Assembly (NCBI RefSeq): GCF_007858365.1
Contig: NZ_VFIO01000008.1
Span: forward strand, 62,001-126,000
Direction of reading: 5' to 3'
Length of the DNA stretch: 64,000 bases
Source of the DNA: Pseudomonas saxonica
GTDB lineage: Bacteria > Pseudomonadota > Gammaproteobacteria > Pseudomonadales > Pseudomonadaceae
The notes below the pieces were generated by a model that saw nothing but the letters and a program-made list of their open reading frames with translations, was not told where the DNA came from and made no database searches. Position 1 is the first letter of the stretch; every line of letters begins with the position of its first letter. Shown here piece after piece: positions 1 to 9,328 of the stretch. Both the position numbers and the translations under genes were made by a program.

Positions 1-496
1 CCATTTTGCGGGTGTCTGGGTAATCCGTTGATAGCGCTTTGGTTATGAGAATGAGTGTCGGTTCGATAGGGATAATTACCGTTGGTCGTTTTTGTATCGT
101 GTCGGCGCCAGATGAGCGTGATGGTCCTGCCTTTTAGTGCGAATAAACCCCCGCGAAATAGAGAGATATAGACAGCAGCAGGTTGGACCTGGGTTGTGAT
201 GAATAAAGTTGCCAGGGTAGTAACCAATGAAGAGCAAGGTCCAACGTTTGTCCTGTAGCGCCATGGCAGGCGTTCGTGATGATGGGCGCCTGCCATTTTC
301 TCTATTGGAGTGTCCCTGTAGGTGGCTTTCGCTGGCTAGGTGCGGGGTGATTGTATTCTGCTGTTTGACCCAGAGCTCTCCTACAGTCTTGAGGGTGAGG
401 TCTGCTGGATAAGAACCTTTACATAATGTTTTATGAGGTGTGTCCAATTGGAAAATATAACTAACTTTAATGGCGTAGCAATGGAGTATTTTTGGT
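1..496. other. left-edge region without a convincing gene
   Basis: I see no reading frame here that resembles a known protein. The longest open frames look like chance frames with no recognisable family. The stretch is the upstream region of the ribbon-helix-helix gene starting at 497. No clear promoter, repeat or RNA gene was recognised. Confidence 0.5.
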
Positions 497-859
497 ATGG
501 GACGATTATTGCGGCAGGAAAGTACAGGGGGCAGATTATTGCAGAGAGTTAGAATAGATCCCGTTATTCTTGATTTTGGTTTGACCTTGGCAAAGCCACT
601 TTCAAGGTCGGTAAGGTTGAATGGTTTCGCCACCTGTTTAAGGCTTGAGGAAGTCTATTGGGATGTCTTGTCCGACATTTCGCGAAGTAACGAGTGCTCA
701 ATAAACGCGCTGCTGTCCTACATCGACAGAGAGATTCATCTGCGACATGGCGGTGTTAAGAATTTTAGCGGCCTCATTCGTGTCGTCTGCGTCATGCATC
801 TGCTGAAGGCTGCGCGCGCTTCGCACAGTGCGACGCCTAGACAGGTATTTATGGTTTGA
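497..859 (+). CDS. ribbon-helix-helix domain protein
   Basis: A 120-residue protein. From about residue 36 it carries the RHH_4-type pattern SVRLNGFATCLRLEEVYWD, then a segment that would form the two helices (SINALLSYIDRE) and the terminal GLIRVVCVMHLLK. Such domains dimerise and bind DNA through an N-terminal beta ribbon, so a small transcriptional regulator is the natural reading; the target is unknown. The first 35 residues are not conserved in my memory of the family, so the true start may lie downstream. A GGAG at 483-486 precedes the chosen ATG. It lies upstream of the fmdB-aspS block, its usual Pseudomonas neighbourhood. Confidence 0.65.
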   Translation: MGRLLRQESTGGRLLQRVRIDPVILDFGLTLAKPLSRSVRLNGFATCLRLEEVYWDVLSDISRSNECSINALLSYIDREIHLRHGGVKNFSGLIRVVCVMHLLKAARASHSATPRQVFMV

Positions 860-1043
860 TCCGGTGTGTCAGGTCGAGCCGGGATGTTCGATGGCTTGTA
901 TTCTTTCGAATTTCATGGTGCATTTGAAGCGCAATGGCGATTCCTGCGGCTGCAATAGCTCGATTTACCAGATATAATCTCGCGCTTTGCTGTGTGGCCC
1001 TCTGTCTATAGGGTTGCCGCTAACGGATTGTCGAGATACGCCG

Positions 1044-1265
1044 ATGCCTATGTACGATTACCAATGCGCTTCCTGCGGTCATCAGCTGGAAGCCATTCAA
1101 AAAATCAGTGACTCGCCACTGGTTGATTGTCCTGCCTGTCAGGCTCCTGAGCTGAAGAAGATGCTGTCCATGCCAGGTTTTCGCTTAAGCGGCACCGGCT
1201 GGTATGAAACAGACTTCAAGACAGGCTCGAAAAAGAATCTGGCAGGTGGCGACAAGTCCGACTGA
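1044..1265 (+). CDS. FmdB-type zinc ribbon protein
   Basis: A 73-residue protein starting MPMYDYQCASCGHQLEA, the signature of the FmdB/CxxC_CXXC_SSSS putative regulatory family. Two CxxC pairs (CASC near residue 8 and CPAC near residue 34) would form one zinc ribbon. The C terminus (SGTGWYETDFKTG) is also family-typical. A longer open frame reaches back to 987, but the internal ATG matches the usual length and N terminus. It sits just upstream of aspS, as in other pseudomonads. The molecular function of these proteins is not established. Confidence 0.85.
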   Translation: MPMYDYQCASCGHQLEAIQKISDSPLVDCPACQAPELKKMLSMPGFRLSGTGWYETDFKTGSKKNLAGGDKSD

Positions 1266-1374
1266 GGTCGGGCGAAGGCAGTCTGAACACAAGCGGGCTC
1301 TTGCAGTGTTATCAGCACCGACGGTGCGCAAGACCTCCATCGAATTTCGAATTACGAGAAGTGAAACCACTACC

Positions 1375-3150
1375 ATGATGCGCAGCCATTATTGCGGCCA
1401 ACTGAACGAAAGCCTGGACGGCCAGGAAATTACCCTTTGCGGATGGGTTCATCGTCGCCGTGACCACGGTGGGGTGATTTTCCTCGATATCCGTGATCGT
1501 GATGGTCTGGCCCAAGTGGTGTTCGACCCGGACCGCGCTGAAACCTTCGCCGCTGCCGACCGTGTGCGCAGCGAATACGTAGTTAAAGTGACGGGCAAGG
1601 TGCGCTTGCGTCCTGCCGGTGCCGGCAACACCAACATGGCATCGGGCATGATTGAAGTGCTGGGCTATGAACTTGAAGTACTGAACGAAGCGGAGACCCC
1701 ACCGTTCCCGCTGAACGAATTTTCTGACGTGGGCGAAGAAACGCGTCTGCGCTACCGCTTTATCGATCTGCGTCGCCCTGAGATGCTCGAAAAGCTGCGT
1801 TTGCGTTCGCGCATGACTACCAGCATTCGTCGTTACCTCGACGAAAACGGCTTCCTGGACGTCGAAACCCCTATCCTGACCCGTGCTACTCCTGAAGGCG
1901 CGCGGGACTATCTGGTGCCGAGCCGTACCCACGCGGGTTCGTTCTTCGCACTGCCGCAATCGCCGCAGCTATTCAAACAACTGCTGATGGTGGCCGGTTT
2001 TGACCGTTACTACCAGATTGCCAAGTGCTTCCGCGACGAAGACCTGCGTGCCGATCGTCAGCCTGAGTTCACTCAGATCGACATCGAAACCAGCTTCCTC
2101 GATGAAAAAGACATCATGGGCCTGGCCGAAGGCATGATCCGCAACCTGTTCAAGGAAGTGCTGGATCTGGAATTCGGTGAATTCCCGCACATGACCTTTG
2201 AAGAAGCCATGCGCCGTTACGGTTCCGACAAGCCTGACCTGCGTAACCCGCTAGAACTGGTGGACGTTGCCGATCAGCTTAAAGATGTCGACTTCAAGGT
2301 GTTCAGCGGCCCGGCCAATGACCCTAAATGCCGTATTGCTGCACTGCGTGTTCCGGGCGCAGCGAGCATGCCGCGCAAGCAGATCGACGACTACACCAAG
2401 TTTGTTGGCATCTATGGTGCTAAAGGCCTGGCATACATCAAGGTCAACGAGCGCGCTAAAGGCGTAGAAGGCCTGCAGTCGCCTATCGTCAAGAATATTC
2501 CGGAAGCGAACCTCAACGTGATCCTTGATCGCGTCGGTGCAGTTGACGGCGATATCGTGTTCTTCGGCGCCGACAAGTCCAAAATCGTTAGCGAAGCCCT
2601 GGGCGCACTGCGTATCAAGGTCGGTAACGATTTGAACCTGCTGACCTGCGAGTGGGCACCGATGTGGGTTGTGGACTTCCCGATGTTCGAAGAGAACGAC
2701 GACGGCAGTTTCAGCGCCTTGCATCACCCGTTCACTGCGCCAAAATGCTCCCCTGAAGAGCTGGCAGCCAGCCCGGCCACCGCGCTGTCCCGTGCCTACG
2801 ACATGGTATTGAACGGTACTGAACTGGGTGGCGGGTCCATCCGTATCCACCGCAAGGAAATGCAGCAAGCTGTGTTCCGTCTGTTGGGTATCGATGAAGC
2901 CGAGCAGGAAGAGAAGTTCGGCTTCCTGTTGGACGCTTTGAAATACGGTGCTCCACCGCACGGTGGTTTGGCTTTCGGTCTGGATCGTCTGGTGATGCTG
3001 ATGACTGGCGCTCAGTCTATTCGTGAAGTGATTGCCTTCCCGAAAACCCAAAGCGCTGCCTGTGTCATGACTCAGGCGCCTGGCGCGGTAGACGCTAAAG
3101 CGTTGCGCGAGCTGCATATCCGTTTGCGTGAACAGCCTAAGGCTGAGTAA
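1375..3150 (+). CDS. aspS: aspartyl-tRNA synthetase (probably Asp/Asn non-discriminating)
   Basis: Class II aminoacyl-tRNA synthetase of 591 residues, the usual bacterial length. The N-terminal OB-fold anticodon-binding domain (GWVHRRRDHGGVIFLDIRD) is followed by the class II catalytic core with motif 2 (CFRDEDLRADRQPEFTQID), the bacterial GAD insertion domain, and motif 3 (GGLAFGLDRLVMLM). It charges tRNA-Asp with aspartate in the cytoplasm. In Pseudomonas the enzyme is known also to charge tRNA-Asn for later amidation; that cannot be read from this sequence. The frame is open back to 1204, but the start MMRSHYCGQL matches the family. Confidence 0.97.
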   Translation: MMRSHYCGQLNESLDGQEITLCGWVHRRRDHGGVIFLDIRDRDGLAQVVFDPDRAETFAAADRVRSEYVVKVTGKVRLRPAGAGNTNMASGMIEVLGYELEVLNEAETPPFPLNEFSDVGEETRLRYRFIDLRRPEMLEKLRLRSRMTTSIRRYLDENGFLDVETPILTRATPEGARDYLVPSRTHAGSFFALPQSPQLFKQLLMVAGFDRYYQIAKCFRDEDLRADRQPEFTQIDIETSFLDEKDIMGLAEGMIRNLFKEVLDLEFGEFPHMTFEEAMRRYGSDKPDLRNPLELVDVADQLKDVDFKVFSGPANDPKCRIAALRVPGAASMPRKQIDDYTKFVGIYGAKGLAYIKVNERAKGVEGLQSPIVKNIPEANLNVILDRVGAVDGDIVFFGADKSKIVSEALGALRIKVGNDLNLLTCEWAPMWVVDFPMFEENDDGSFSALHHPFTAPKCSPEELAASPATALSRAYDMVLNGTELGGGSIRIHRKEMQQAVFRLLGIDEAEQEEKFGFLLDALKYGAPPHGGLAFGLDRLVMLMTGAQSIREVIAFPKTQSAACVMTQAPGAVDAKALRELHIRLREQPKAE

Positions 3151-3163
3151 GACTGACCCCAAG

Positions 3164-3190
3164 GGCGCATCTTCGGATGCGCCTTTGTCA
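3164..3190 (+). terminator. terminator hairpin after aspS
   Basis: Perfect 8-bp stem GGCGCATC/GATGCGCC closed by a TTCG tetraloop and followed by TTTGTC. The T tract is short, so this may be a weak intrinsic terminator. Confidence 0.65.
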
Positions 3191-3266
3191 TTGGGTCGAG
3201 AATTTTTATTGCAGGTCATGGCATGTGCCGGGCCGGCAAGGTTTCATAAAGGATTCGGAGTAGGTT

Positions 3267-4013
3267 ATGGCAGGTCATTCTAAGTGGGCGAACATCAAGC
3301 ACCGCAAAGAGCGTCAGGATGCCAAAAAAGGCAAAATCTTCACCAAGTGGATTCGTGAGCTGACGGTTGCTGCCCGTCAGGGCGGTGCCGATCCTGGCTC
3401 CAACCCGCGCCTGCGTCTGGCACTGGACAAAGCCCTTGGTGCGAACATGAGCCGCGATATTATTGATCGTGCGGTCGCCCGTGGTGCGGGTGCCGCCGAT
3501 ACTGATGATATGGTCGAGCTGAGCTACGAAGGCTATGGTCCGGGTGGCGTTGCGGTGATGGTCGAGTGCATGACCGACAATCGCAATCGCACAGCCGCTG
3601 CTGTCCGCCATGCATTCAGCAAATGTGGCGGCAATCTGGGCACTGATGGCTCAGTGGCCTATCTGTTCGAGCGCAAGGGCCAGATCTCCTACGTGGCGGG
3701 TGTAGATGAAGATGCCTTGATTGAAGCTGCGATGGAGGCGGATGCCGACGACGTGGTGACTAATGAAGACGGTTCCATCGATGTGTTCACCTCGTTCACC
3801 AGTTTCTATGCGGTGCGTAATGCATTGGAAGCGGCAGGGTTCAAGCCGGCAGACGCCGAAATCGTGATGCTGCCGACCACCAGTGCCGAGCTGGATCTGG
3901 AGGGCGCCGAAAAAGTGCTCAAGTTGATCGATATGCTCGAAGACCTGGATGACGTGCAAAACGTGTACTCCAACGCTGAAATCCCTGACGCGGTGCTGGA
4001 ACAGCTAGCCTGA
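3267..4013 (+). CDS. yebC: YebC/PmpR family DNA-binding protein
   Basis: A 248-residue YebC/TACO1-family protein with the invariant N terminus MAGHSKWANIKHRK and the GYGPGGVAVMVECMTDN segment. Members act as transcriptional regulators (PmpR represses quorum-sensing genes in P. aeruginosa) or as translation factors that relieve ribosome stalling; which applies here cannot be read from sequence. It lies between aspS and ruvC, the standard order in gammaproteobacteria. A ribosome-binding site (GGATTCGGAG) precedes the ATG. Confidence 0.95.
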   Translation: MAGHSKWANIKHRKERQDAKKGKIFTKWIRELTVAARQGGADPGSNPRLRLALDKALGANMSRDIIDRAVARGAGAADTDDMVELSYEGYGPGGVAVMVECMTDNRNRTAAAVRHAFSKCGGNLGTDGSVAYLFERKGQISYVAGVDEDALIEAAMEADADDVVTNEDGSIDVFTSFTSFYAVRNALEAAGFKPADAEIVMLPTTSAELDLEGAEKVLKLIDMLEDLDDVQNVYSNAEIPDAVLEQLA

Positions 4014-4038
4014 TACCAGGGGCTGTTCCCGATCCTGA

Positions 4039-4089
4039 AAGCCGGAGCTGCACCGTCGCGATGATCGCGGCGCTGTGCACCTCCGGCTT
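4039..4089 (+). terminator. large hairpin between yebC and ruvC
   Basis: AAGCCGGAG (4039-4047) is perfectly complementary to CTCCGGCTT (4081-4089). The interior contains TGCAC/GTGCA and TCGCGAT/ATCGCGG-like pairings. There is no T tract, so it could be a Rho-independent-like pause or a transcript-stabilising structure rather than a true terminator. Confidence 0.45.
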
Positions 4090-4148
4090 CTGCCTTTAAG
4101 CTGTCCGGGTATGTGCCGGTGGGCGTCACTTCATAAGCTGTAGGCGTT

Positions 4149-4673
4149 ATGACTCTTATTCTTGGTATTGATCCTGGCTCCCGAATCACCGGTTATGGCG
4201 TGGTGCGCGACACCGGCCGTGGCTGTGTGTATGTGGCGTCGGGTTGTATTCGTACAGGCAGTGGTGAACTGCACGAGCGGTTACAAATTGTTTATCGCGG
4301 CGTTCGAGAGGTTATTCAGACCTACGGACCCGTGACGATGGGCATCGAAAAAGTTTTTATGGCCCGCAATGCCGACTCAGCGTTAAAACTGGGGCAGGCG
4401 AGGGGCGCAGCTATAGTGGCAGGCGCGGAAGAAAGTCTGGAAATTGCAGAGTACTCCGCCACTCAAGTCAAGCAGGCAGTGGCTGGTACGGGGGGGGCTA
4501 ACAAGGAGCAGGTGATGATGATGGTCATGCATTTGCTCAAGCTGACCACCAAGCCGCAGATCGATGCGTCGGATGCTCTGGCCATCGCGCTGTGTCATGC
4601 GCATACCCGCTCCAGTCTTTTGCCTCACGGTCTTGGGGCGGCGCGCAGCCGTGGTGGTCGCCTTCGTCTTTGA
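4149..4673 (+). CDS. ruvC: Holliday junction resolvase RuvC
   Basis: A 174-residue endonuclease that cuts four-way junctions during recombination, working with RuvAB. The four catalytic acidic residues are visible: D8 in ILGIDPGSR, E67 in GIEKVF, and D139/D142 in QIDASDALA. The length is normal. It is followed after about 110 bp by ruvA and ruvB, giving the standard ruvCAB cluster. Confidence 0.97.
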   Translation: MTLILGIDPGSRITGYGVVRDTGRGCVYVASGCIRTGSGELHERLQIVYRGVREVIQTYGPVTMGIEKVFMARNADSALKLGQARGAAIVAGAEESLEIAEYSATQVKQAVAGTGGANKEQVMMMVMHLLKLTTKPQIDASDALAIALCHAHTRSSLLPHGLGAARSRGGRLRL

Positions 4674-4782
4674 AGCTGTTTTTAATGTTATTAAGCTTGC
4701 CGACAGGGTGTTTTGCGTAATGATGCAGCCTTGTCCTTCTAGGTGTCAGCCAATGTACTGGCCAGAGAAAAGGATCTGAAAC

Positions 4783-5391
4783 GTGATTGGACGCTTGCGC
4801 GGCACCTTGGCTGAAAAACAGCCGCCGCACCTGATTCTTGATGTAAATGGCCTGGGCTACGAGCTTGAAGTGCCGATGACCACGCTCTATAGGTTGCCGT
4901 CCTTGGGTGAGCCGCTCACCCTGCATACTCACTTGGTCGTTCGCGAAGACGCACAGTTGCTTTATGGTTTTATTGGTAAGCGCGAGCGCGACTTTTTTCG
5001 TGAGCTGATCCGGCTAAATGGCGTGGGCCCCAAGTTGGCGTTGGCCTTGATGTCCAGTCTTGAAGTGGATGAGCTTGTACGCTGTGTTCAGGCTCAGGAC
5101 ACGTCTGCGTTGACCAAAGTGCCGGGTGTCGGCAAGAAAACGGCCGAGCGCCTTTTGGTCGAACTCAAGGATCGCTTTAAGGCGTGGGAGCAAGTGCCGA
5201 GCATGTTTGCGCTGGTGCCCAATCAGCCGGATTCGCCGGTTCAAGTGGCCAGCGCAGAAAGTGATGCAGTCAGTGCCCTGATTTCTTTGGGGTATAAGCC
5301 TCAGGAAGCCAGCAAGGCGGTGTCTGCCATCAAAGACAAGACTTTGAGCAGTGAAGACATGATTCGCCGCGCCCTTAAGGGAATGATTTAA
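4783..5391 (+). CDS. ruvA: Holliday junction branch migration protein RuvA
   Basis: A 202-residue protein with an N-terminal OB fold (MIGRLRGTLAEK), paired helix-hairpin-helix motifs (LNGVGPKLALAL and VPGVGKKTAERLL) that bind junction DNA, and a flexible C-terminal domain that contacts RuvB. The start is GTG, supported by the conserved N terminus. The TAA stop ends at 5391 and ruvB begins at 5392, so the two genes are directly abutted and probably translationally coupled. Confidence 0.97.
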   Translation: MIGRLRGTLAEKQPPHLILDVNGLGYELEVPMTTLYRLPSLGEPLTLHTHLVVREDAQLLYGFIGKRERDFFRELIRLNGVGPKLALALMSSLEVDELVRCVQAQDTSALTKVPGVGKKTAERLLVELKDRFKAWEQVPSMFALVPNQPDSPVQVASAESDAVSALISLGYKPQEASKAVSAIKDKTLSSEDMIRRALKGMI

Positions 5392-6450
5392 GTGATTGAA
5401 GCTGATCGTTTGATAACCGCTTCCAGTGGACGGGACCGGGAAGAAGTCCAGGATCGTGCGATCAGGCCTTTGAGTCTGGCCGACTATATTGGCCAGCCCA
5501 CCGTGCGAGAGCAAATGGAGCTGTTCATTCAAGCGGCTCGCGGGCGTTCAGAGTCATTGGACCATACCTTGATTTTCGGCCCGCCAGGGCTGGGCAAGAC
5601 CACGCTGGCCAACATCATTGCTCAGGAAATGGGGGTGTCGATCAAAAGCACCTCGGGGCCAGTGCTGGAACGGCCGGGTGATCTGGCTGCATTGCTGACT
5701 AACCTTGAGCCGCACGATGTGTTGTTCATTGATGAAATTCATCGCTTGTCGCCGATTGTTGAAGAAGTCCTGTACCCGGCAATGGAAGATTTCCAGCTGG
5801 ACATCATGATTGGTGAGGGGCCCGCAGCGCGATCGATCAAGCTTGATCTGCCTCCGTTCACCCTGGTAGGCGCAACAACGCGTGCGGGGATGTTGACCAA
5901 CCCGTTGCGTGACCGTTTCGGGATTGTGCAGCGGCTGGAGTTTTACAGCACTGACGATCTGGCGACGATTGTCAGTCGTTCAGCGGGTATCTTCGGTTTG
6001 CCCCTGGACCCTGAAGGCGCTTATGAAATAGCGCGCCGCGCGCGTGGTACACCGCGAATCGCCAACCGTTTGTTGCGTCGGGTGCGCGATTTTGCCGAGG
6101 TACGTGCCAAGGGGCACATCACCAAGCCGGTGGCAGACCTGGCGTTGAACCTGCTGGACGTTGATGAGCATGGTTTCGATCATCAGGACAGACGCTTGCT
6201 GTTGACTATGATTGAGAAGTTCGATGGTGGCCCGGTGGGTGTGGACAGTCTGGCGGCGGCAATCAGCGAGGAGCGCCATACCATTGAAGATGTGCTTGAG
6301 CCGTATCTGATTCAGCAGGGTTACATCATGCGTACGCCGCGGGGGCGGGTGGTTACCCGGCATGCCTACTTGCACTTCGGTCTTAACATTCCGTCGCGCC
6401 TGGGGGACATGCCTGTCGCAGACGAGTTTCTAAACGTTTCTGACGATTAA
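5392..6450 (+). CDS. ruvB: Holliday junction branch migration helicase RuvB
   Basis: A 352-residue AAA+ motor that drives branch migration on RuvA-bound junctions. Walker A is GPPGLGKTT (about residues 63-71), Walker B is LFIDEIHR (about 112-119), sensor 1 lies in VGATTRAG, and the C-terminal winged helix contains RTPRGRVVT. The start is GTG directly after the ruvA stop. Length and motif order are standard. Confidence 0.97.
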   Translation: MIEADRLITASSGRDREEVQDRAIRPLSLADYIGQPTVREQMELFIQAARGRSESLDHTLIFGPPGLGKTTLANIIAQEMGVSIKSTSGPVLERPGDLAALLTNLEPHDVLFIDEIHRLSPIVEEVLYPAMEDFQLDIMIGEGPAARSIKLDLPPFTLVGATTRAGMLTNPLRDRFGIVQRLEFYSTDDLATIVSRSAGIFGLPLDPEGAYEIARRARGTPRIANRLLRRVRDFAEVRAKGHITKPVADLALNLLDVDEHGFDHQDRRLLLTMIEKFDGGPVGVDSLAAAISEERHTIEDVLEPYLIQQGYIMRTPRGRVVTRHAYLHFGLNIPSRLGDMPVADEFLNVSDD

Positions 6451-6587
6451 TAAGCATTTTAAAGTCGATTTTTTTGGGGTTTCTGCTGTCCTAAGGTCTG
6501 GCGCTTGAAATCTTCGGTCTTAAAGTCGTAATAGCGTAAAAAACAGTGGTTTGGCGGATTGGCAACCTGAGGAGTAAGCACTAGAGT

Positions 6588-7055
6588 ATGCGCGCGCAAA
6601 ACAGGCTTGAGCCGTTCGCACATCGATGTCGCGTTTATTACGAAGACACCGATGCGGGTGGCGTCGTGTATTACGTAAATTACCTAAAGTTTATGGAGCG
6701 GGCTCGAACTGAAAGGCTGCGGGAATTGGGGTTTTCCCAGTCCGAGCTGGCAGGCGAGAACCTGTTATTTGTCGTGCATTCCAGCGAGGCGCGTTACCAC
6801 GCACCGGCGCGACTGGACGACGAACTGTTGATTAGCGCGCAAGTGATAGAACTCAACCGGGCCAGTCTGCGTTTCAAGCAGCAGGTGTGGCGAGCGGCGG
6901 ATGCAACGCTGCTCTGTGAAGGGCAGTTTTTGGTGGCCTGTGTGCGCGCCGATAGTTTTAAGCCCCGGGCCATTCCCGAAGCTTTACGTACGGCCTTTGC
7001 CGACGTGAGCGGCACGGGTAAACATTTAGAGCAGGAGATACAGCGTGGAAGCTAA
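6588..7055 (+). CDS. ybgC: Tol-Pal-associated acyl-CoA thioesterase YbgC
   Basis: A 155-residue hot-dog-fold thioesterase with the 4-hydroxybenzoyl-CoA thioesterase-type motif YYEDTDAGGVVYYVNYLKF, in which the Asp of DTDAGG is the catalytic residue in this family. YbgC hydrolyses acyl-CoA or acyl-ACP and is linked to phospholipid metabolism. It is the first gene of the tol-pal operon and overlaps tolQ by 11 nt, so translation is probably coupled. A GGAG (6571-6574) precedes the ATG. Confidence 0.94.
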   Translation: MRAQNRLEPFAHRCRVYYEDTDAGGVVYYVNYLKFMERARTERLRELGFSQSELAGENLLFVVHSSEARYHAPARLDDELLISAQVIELNRASLRFKQQVWRAADATLLCEGQFLVACVRADSFKPRAIPEALRTAFADVSGTGKHLEQEIQRGS

Positions 7056-7740
7056 CGTCGTCGACCATTCCTCCATGTGGAGCTTGGTCAGCAATGCCAG
7101 CATTGTAGTGCAGTTGGTAATGTTGACCCTGCTGGCCGCATCGGTTACCTCGTGGGTCATGATTTTTCAGCGCAGCACTATGTTGCGCGCCGGTCGACGT
7201 GCCCTGGAAAGCTTTGAGGAGCGCTTCTGGTCGGGTATCGATCTGTCAAAGCTGTATCGTCAAGCGGGTAGCAATCCGGACCCTGATTCGGGCGTTGAAC
7301 AAATTTTCCGCGCCGGTTTCAAAGAGTTTTCTCGTCTGCGTCAGCAGTCGGGTGTCGACCCGGAAGCGGTAATGGAAGGAGTCGCACGGGCCATGCGCGT
7401 TGCGATTTCCCGTGAAGAAGAAAAGCTGGAGCAGAGCTTGCCGTTCCTGGCCACTGTCGGTTCCGTAAGCCCTTACATCGGTCTGTTTGGTACGGTATGG
7501 GGCATCATGAACTCCTTCCGCGGCCTGGCTACCGCACAGCAGGCCACGTTGGCGACTGTTGCTCCCGGTATTGCCGAGGCCCTGATTGCGACTGCTATCG
7601 GTCTGTTTGCTGCCATCCCGGCGGTAATCGCTTACAACCGCTTTGCCGCCCGCAGTGAAACCCTGATCAGCCGCTACTACACCTTCGCCGATGAATTCCA
7701 GGCGATCCTGCACCGTAAAGTGCACACCAGCGAAGAATAA
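7045..7740 (+). CDS. tolQ: Tol-Pal motor subunit TolQ
   Basis: A 231-residue MotA/TolQ/ExbB-family inner-membrane protein. One N-terminal transmembrane helix (about residues 17-38) and two C-terminal helices (about 137-160 and 175-195; GLFGTVWGIMNSF and IATAIGLFAAIPAVI) surround the proton channel built with TolR. The motor energises TolA during outer-membrane constriction at division. The GTG start lies inside the end of ybgC and tolR follows after 14 nt. Confidence 0.96.
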   Translation: MEANVVDHSSMWSLVSNASIVVQLVMLTLLAASVTSWVMIFQRSTMLRAGRRALESFEERFWSGIDLSKLYRQAGSNPDPDSGVEQIFRAGFKEFSRLRQQSGVDPEAVMEGVARAMRVAISREEEKLEQSLPFLATVGSVSPYIGLFGTVWGIMNSFRGLATAQQATLATVAPGIAEALIATAIGLFAAIPAVIAYNRFAARSETLISRYYTFADEFQAILHRKVHTSEE

Positions 7741-7754
7741 GCAGGTAATTTCCA

Positions 7755-8216
7755 ATGGCTTTAATCGCTCGAGCTCGCAAAAAGCGCAAGCCGGTCGCTG
7801 AAATGAACGTAGTGCCCTACATCGACGTGATGTTGGTGCTACTCGTCATTTTCATGGTGACGGCACCGATGCTCAACCAGGGTGTGAAGGTTGATCTGCC
7901 CAAGGTCTCCAGCGAGGCTTTGCCGCAGGACAACAACACTCAGGTTCTGACTATCTCGATCAAAGCTGACAAGACCTACTTTTGGAACCTTGGCAGCGAA
8001 GTTGACACCGAAAAACAGATGGACAAGGCCATGACCTTGCCGCAGATGACTGACGCCGTGACTAAAATCATTCGCGCAGGCAATGAAGGTGGCAAGCAGA
8101 CTCAGGTCTTTATCCGCGGCGACAAAACCGTTGATTACGGCGCGGTGATGGGTGCCATGGGCGGCTTGCAGAAAGCCGGGGTCGGGAATGTTGGCTTGAT
8201 AACCGAGGCTCCCTGA
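7755..8216 (+). CDS. tolR: Tol-Pal motor subunit TolR
   Basis: A 153-residue ExbD/TolR-family protein: a short cytoplasmic N terminus, one transmembrane helix (about residues 22-42) carrying the essential proton-binding Asp in PYIDVML (D24), and a periplasmic domain that dimerises and contacts peptidoglycan. It works with TolQ as the proton-driven stator for TolA. Its stop overlaps the tolA start at 8216, indicating tight coupling. Confidence 0.96.
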   Translation: MALIARARKKRKPVAEMNVVPYIDVMLVLLVIFMVTAPMLNQGVKVDLPKVSSEALPQDNNTQVLTISIKADKTYFWNLGSEVDTEKQMDKAMTLPQMTDAVTKIIRAGNEGGKQTQVFIRGDKTVDYGAVMGAMGGLQKAGVGNVGLITEAP

Positions 8217-9328
8217 TGCGCGAACAGCGGGAGCCGTCCGCCTCTGAAAATTATTTTTGGCCTACAGTCTGGGCGGTAGGTTTGCACGTTCTGATTTTTG
8301 GCATGCTGTTCGCCAGCTTTGCCATGACACCAGAGCTGCCGCCCTCCAAGCCGATTGTTCAAGCGACCCTGTACCAATTGAAGTCTAAAAGTCGGGCGAC
8401 CACCCAGACCAATCAAAAGATTGCGGGTGAGGCGAAGAAATCCGCCGCGCGCCAGACTGAAGTTGAACAAATGGAACAGAAAAAGGTTGAGCAGGAAGCC
8501 GTAAAAGCCGCCGAACAAAAGAAAGAAGAGGCTGCTGAAAAAGCAGCTGAAGCCAAGAAGGCAGACGAAGCCAAAGCGAGCGAAGCTAAAAAGGCGGATG
8601 AGGCCAAGAAGGCTGATGACGCCAAAAAAGCCGATGATGCCAAAAAGGCAACAGAAGCCAAAAAAGCCGAAGAGAAAAAACTCGCGGACATAGCCAAGAA
8701 GAAGTCCGAGGAGGAGGCCAAGAAGGCCGCGGAAGAAGAAGCCAAGAAAAAGGCTGCTGAGGACGCCAAGAAGAAAGCGGCCGACGATGCGAAGAAGAAA
8801 GCCGACGATGCCAAGAAAGCAGCTGAGGATGCCAAGAAAAAGGCCGTAGCAGACGAAGCGAAAAAGAAAGCCGCCGAAGATGCGAAGAAAAAAGCGTCTG
8901 CCGATGCAGCCAAGAAAAAGGCCGTAGAAGCAGCACGCAAATCGACCGAAGAGAAAAAGGCCCAGGCCTTGGCAGATTTGCTTTCCGATACACCGCAGCG
9001 TCAGCAGGCTTTGGCCGATGAGCAGGGTGATGAGGTTGCCGGAAGTTTCGATGACCTGATTCGGGCTCGTGCAGCAGAAGGGTGGGCTCGTCCGCCATCG
9101 GCTCGCAAGAACATGACAGTTGTTCTTCAAATCGGCATGTTGCCGGATGGCACTGTAACGTCAGTCACAGTTGCCAAGTCCAGTGGTGATGGTCCGTTTG
9201 ACAGTTCGGCTGTGGCAGCGGTCAAGAACATTGGCCGTTTAACGGAGATGCAGGGTATGAAGCCCAGCGATTTTAATCCTTATCGATCGTTCAAGATGAC
9301 ATTCACACCTGAGGATCTAGCCTTGTGA
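8216..9328 (+). CDS. tolA: Tol-Pal bridging protein TolA
   Basis: A 370-residue protein in three parts: one inner-membrane helix (about residues 18-38), a long Ala/Lys/Glu/Asp-rich helical rod (about 70-265, dense with AKKA and DAKK units), and a C-terminal globular domain ending TSVTVAKSSGDGPFDSSAV. TolA spans the periplasm, transmits force from TolQR to Pal/TolB and is exploited by colicins and phages. The repetitive rod is prone to length variation between strains. Its stop overlaps the tolB start by 4 nt. Confidence 0.96.
   Translation: MREQREPSASENYFWPTVWAVGLHVLIFGMLFASFAMTPELPPSKPIVQATLYQLKSKSRATTQTNQKIAGEAKKSAARQTEVEQMEQKKVEQEAVKAAEQKKEEAAEKAAEAKKADEAKASEAKKADEAKKADDAKKADDAKKATEAKKAEEKKLADIAKKKSEEEAKKAAEEEAKKKAAEDAKKKAADDAKKKADDAKKAAEDAKKKAVADEAKKKAAEDAKKKASADAAKKKAVEAARKSTEEKKAQALADLLSDTPQRQQALADEQGDEVAGSFDDLIRARAAEGWARPPSARKNMTVVLQIGMLPDGTVTSVTVAKSSGDGPFDSSAVAAVKNIGRLTEMQGMKPSDFNPYRSFKMTFTPEDLAL

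Noticed and set aside
76..633. 185-codon minus-strand open frame at the left edge
   Set aside because: No recognisable family and it overlaps the ribbon-helix-helix gene on the opposite strand; the composition looks like a chance frame.
8135..9130. Very long minus-strand open frame opposite tolA, rich in Leu/Phe/Gly
   Set aside because: It is the antisense of the Ala/Lys repeat rod of TolA; repetitive codons keep the opposite strand open.
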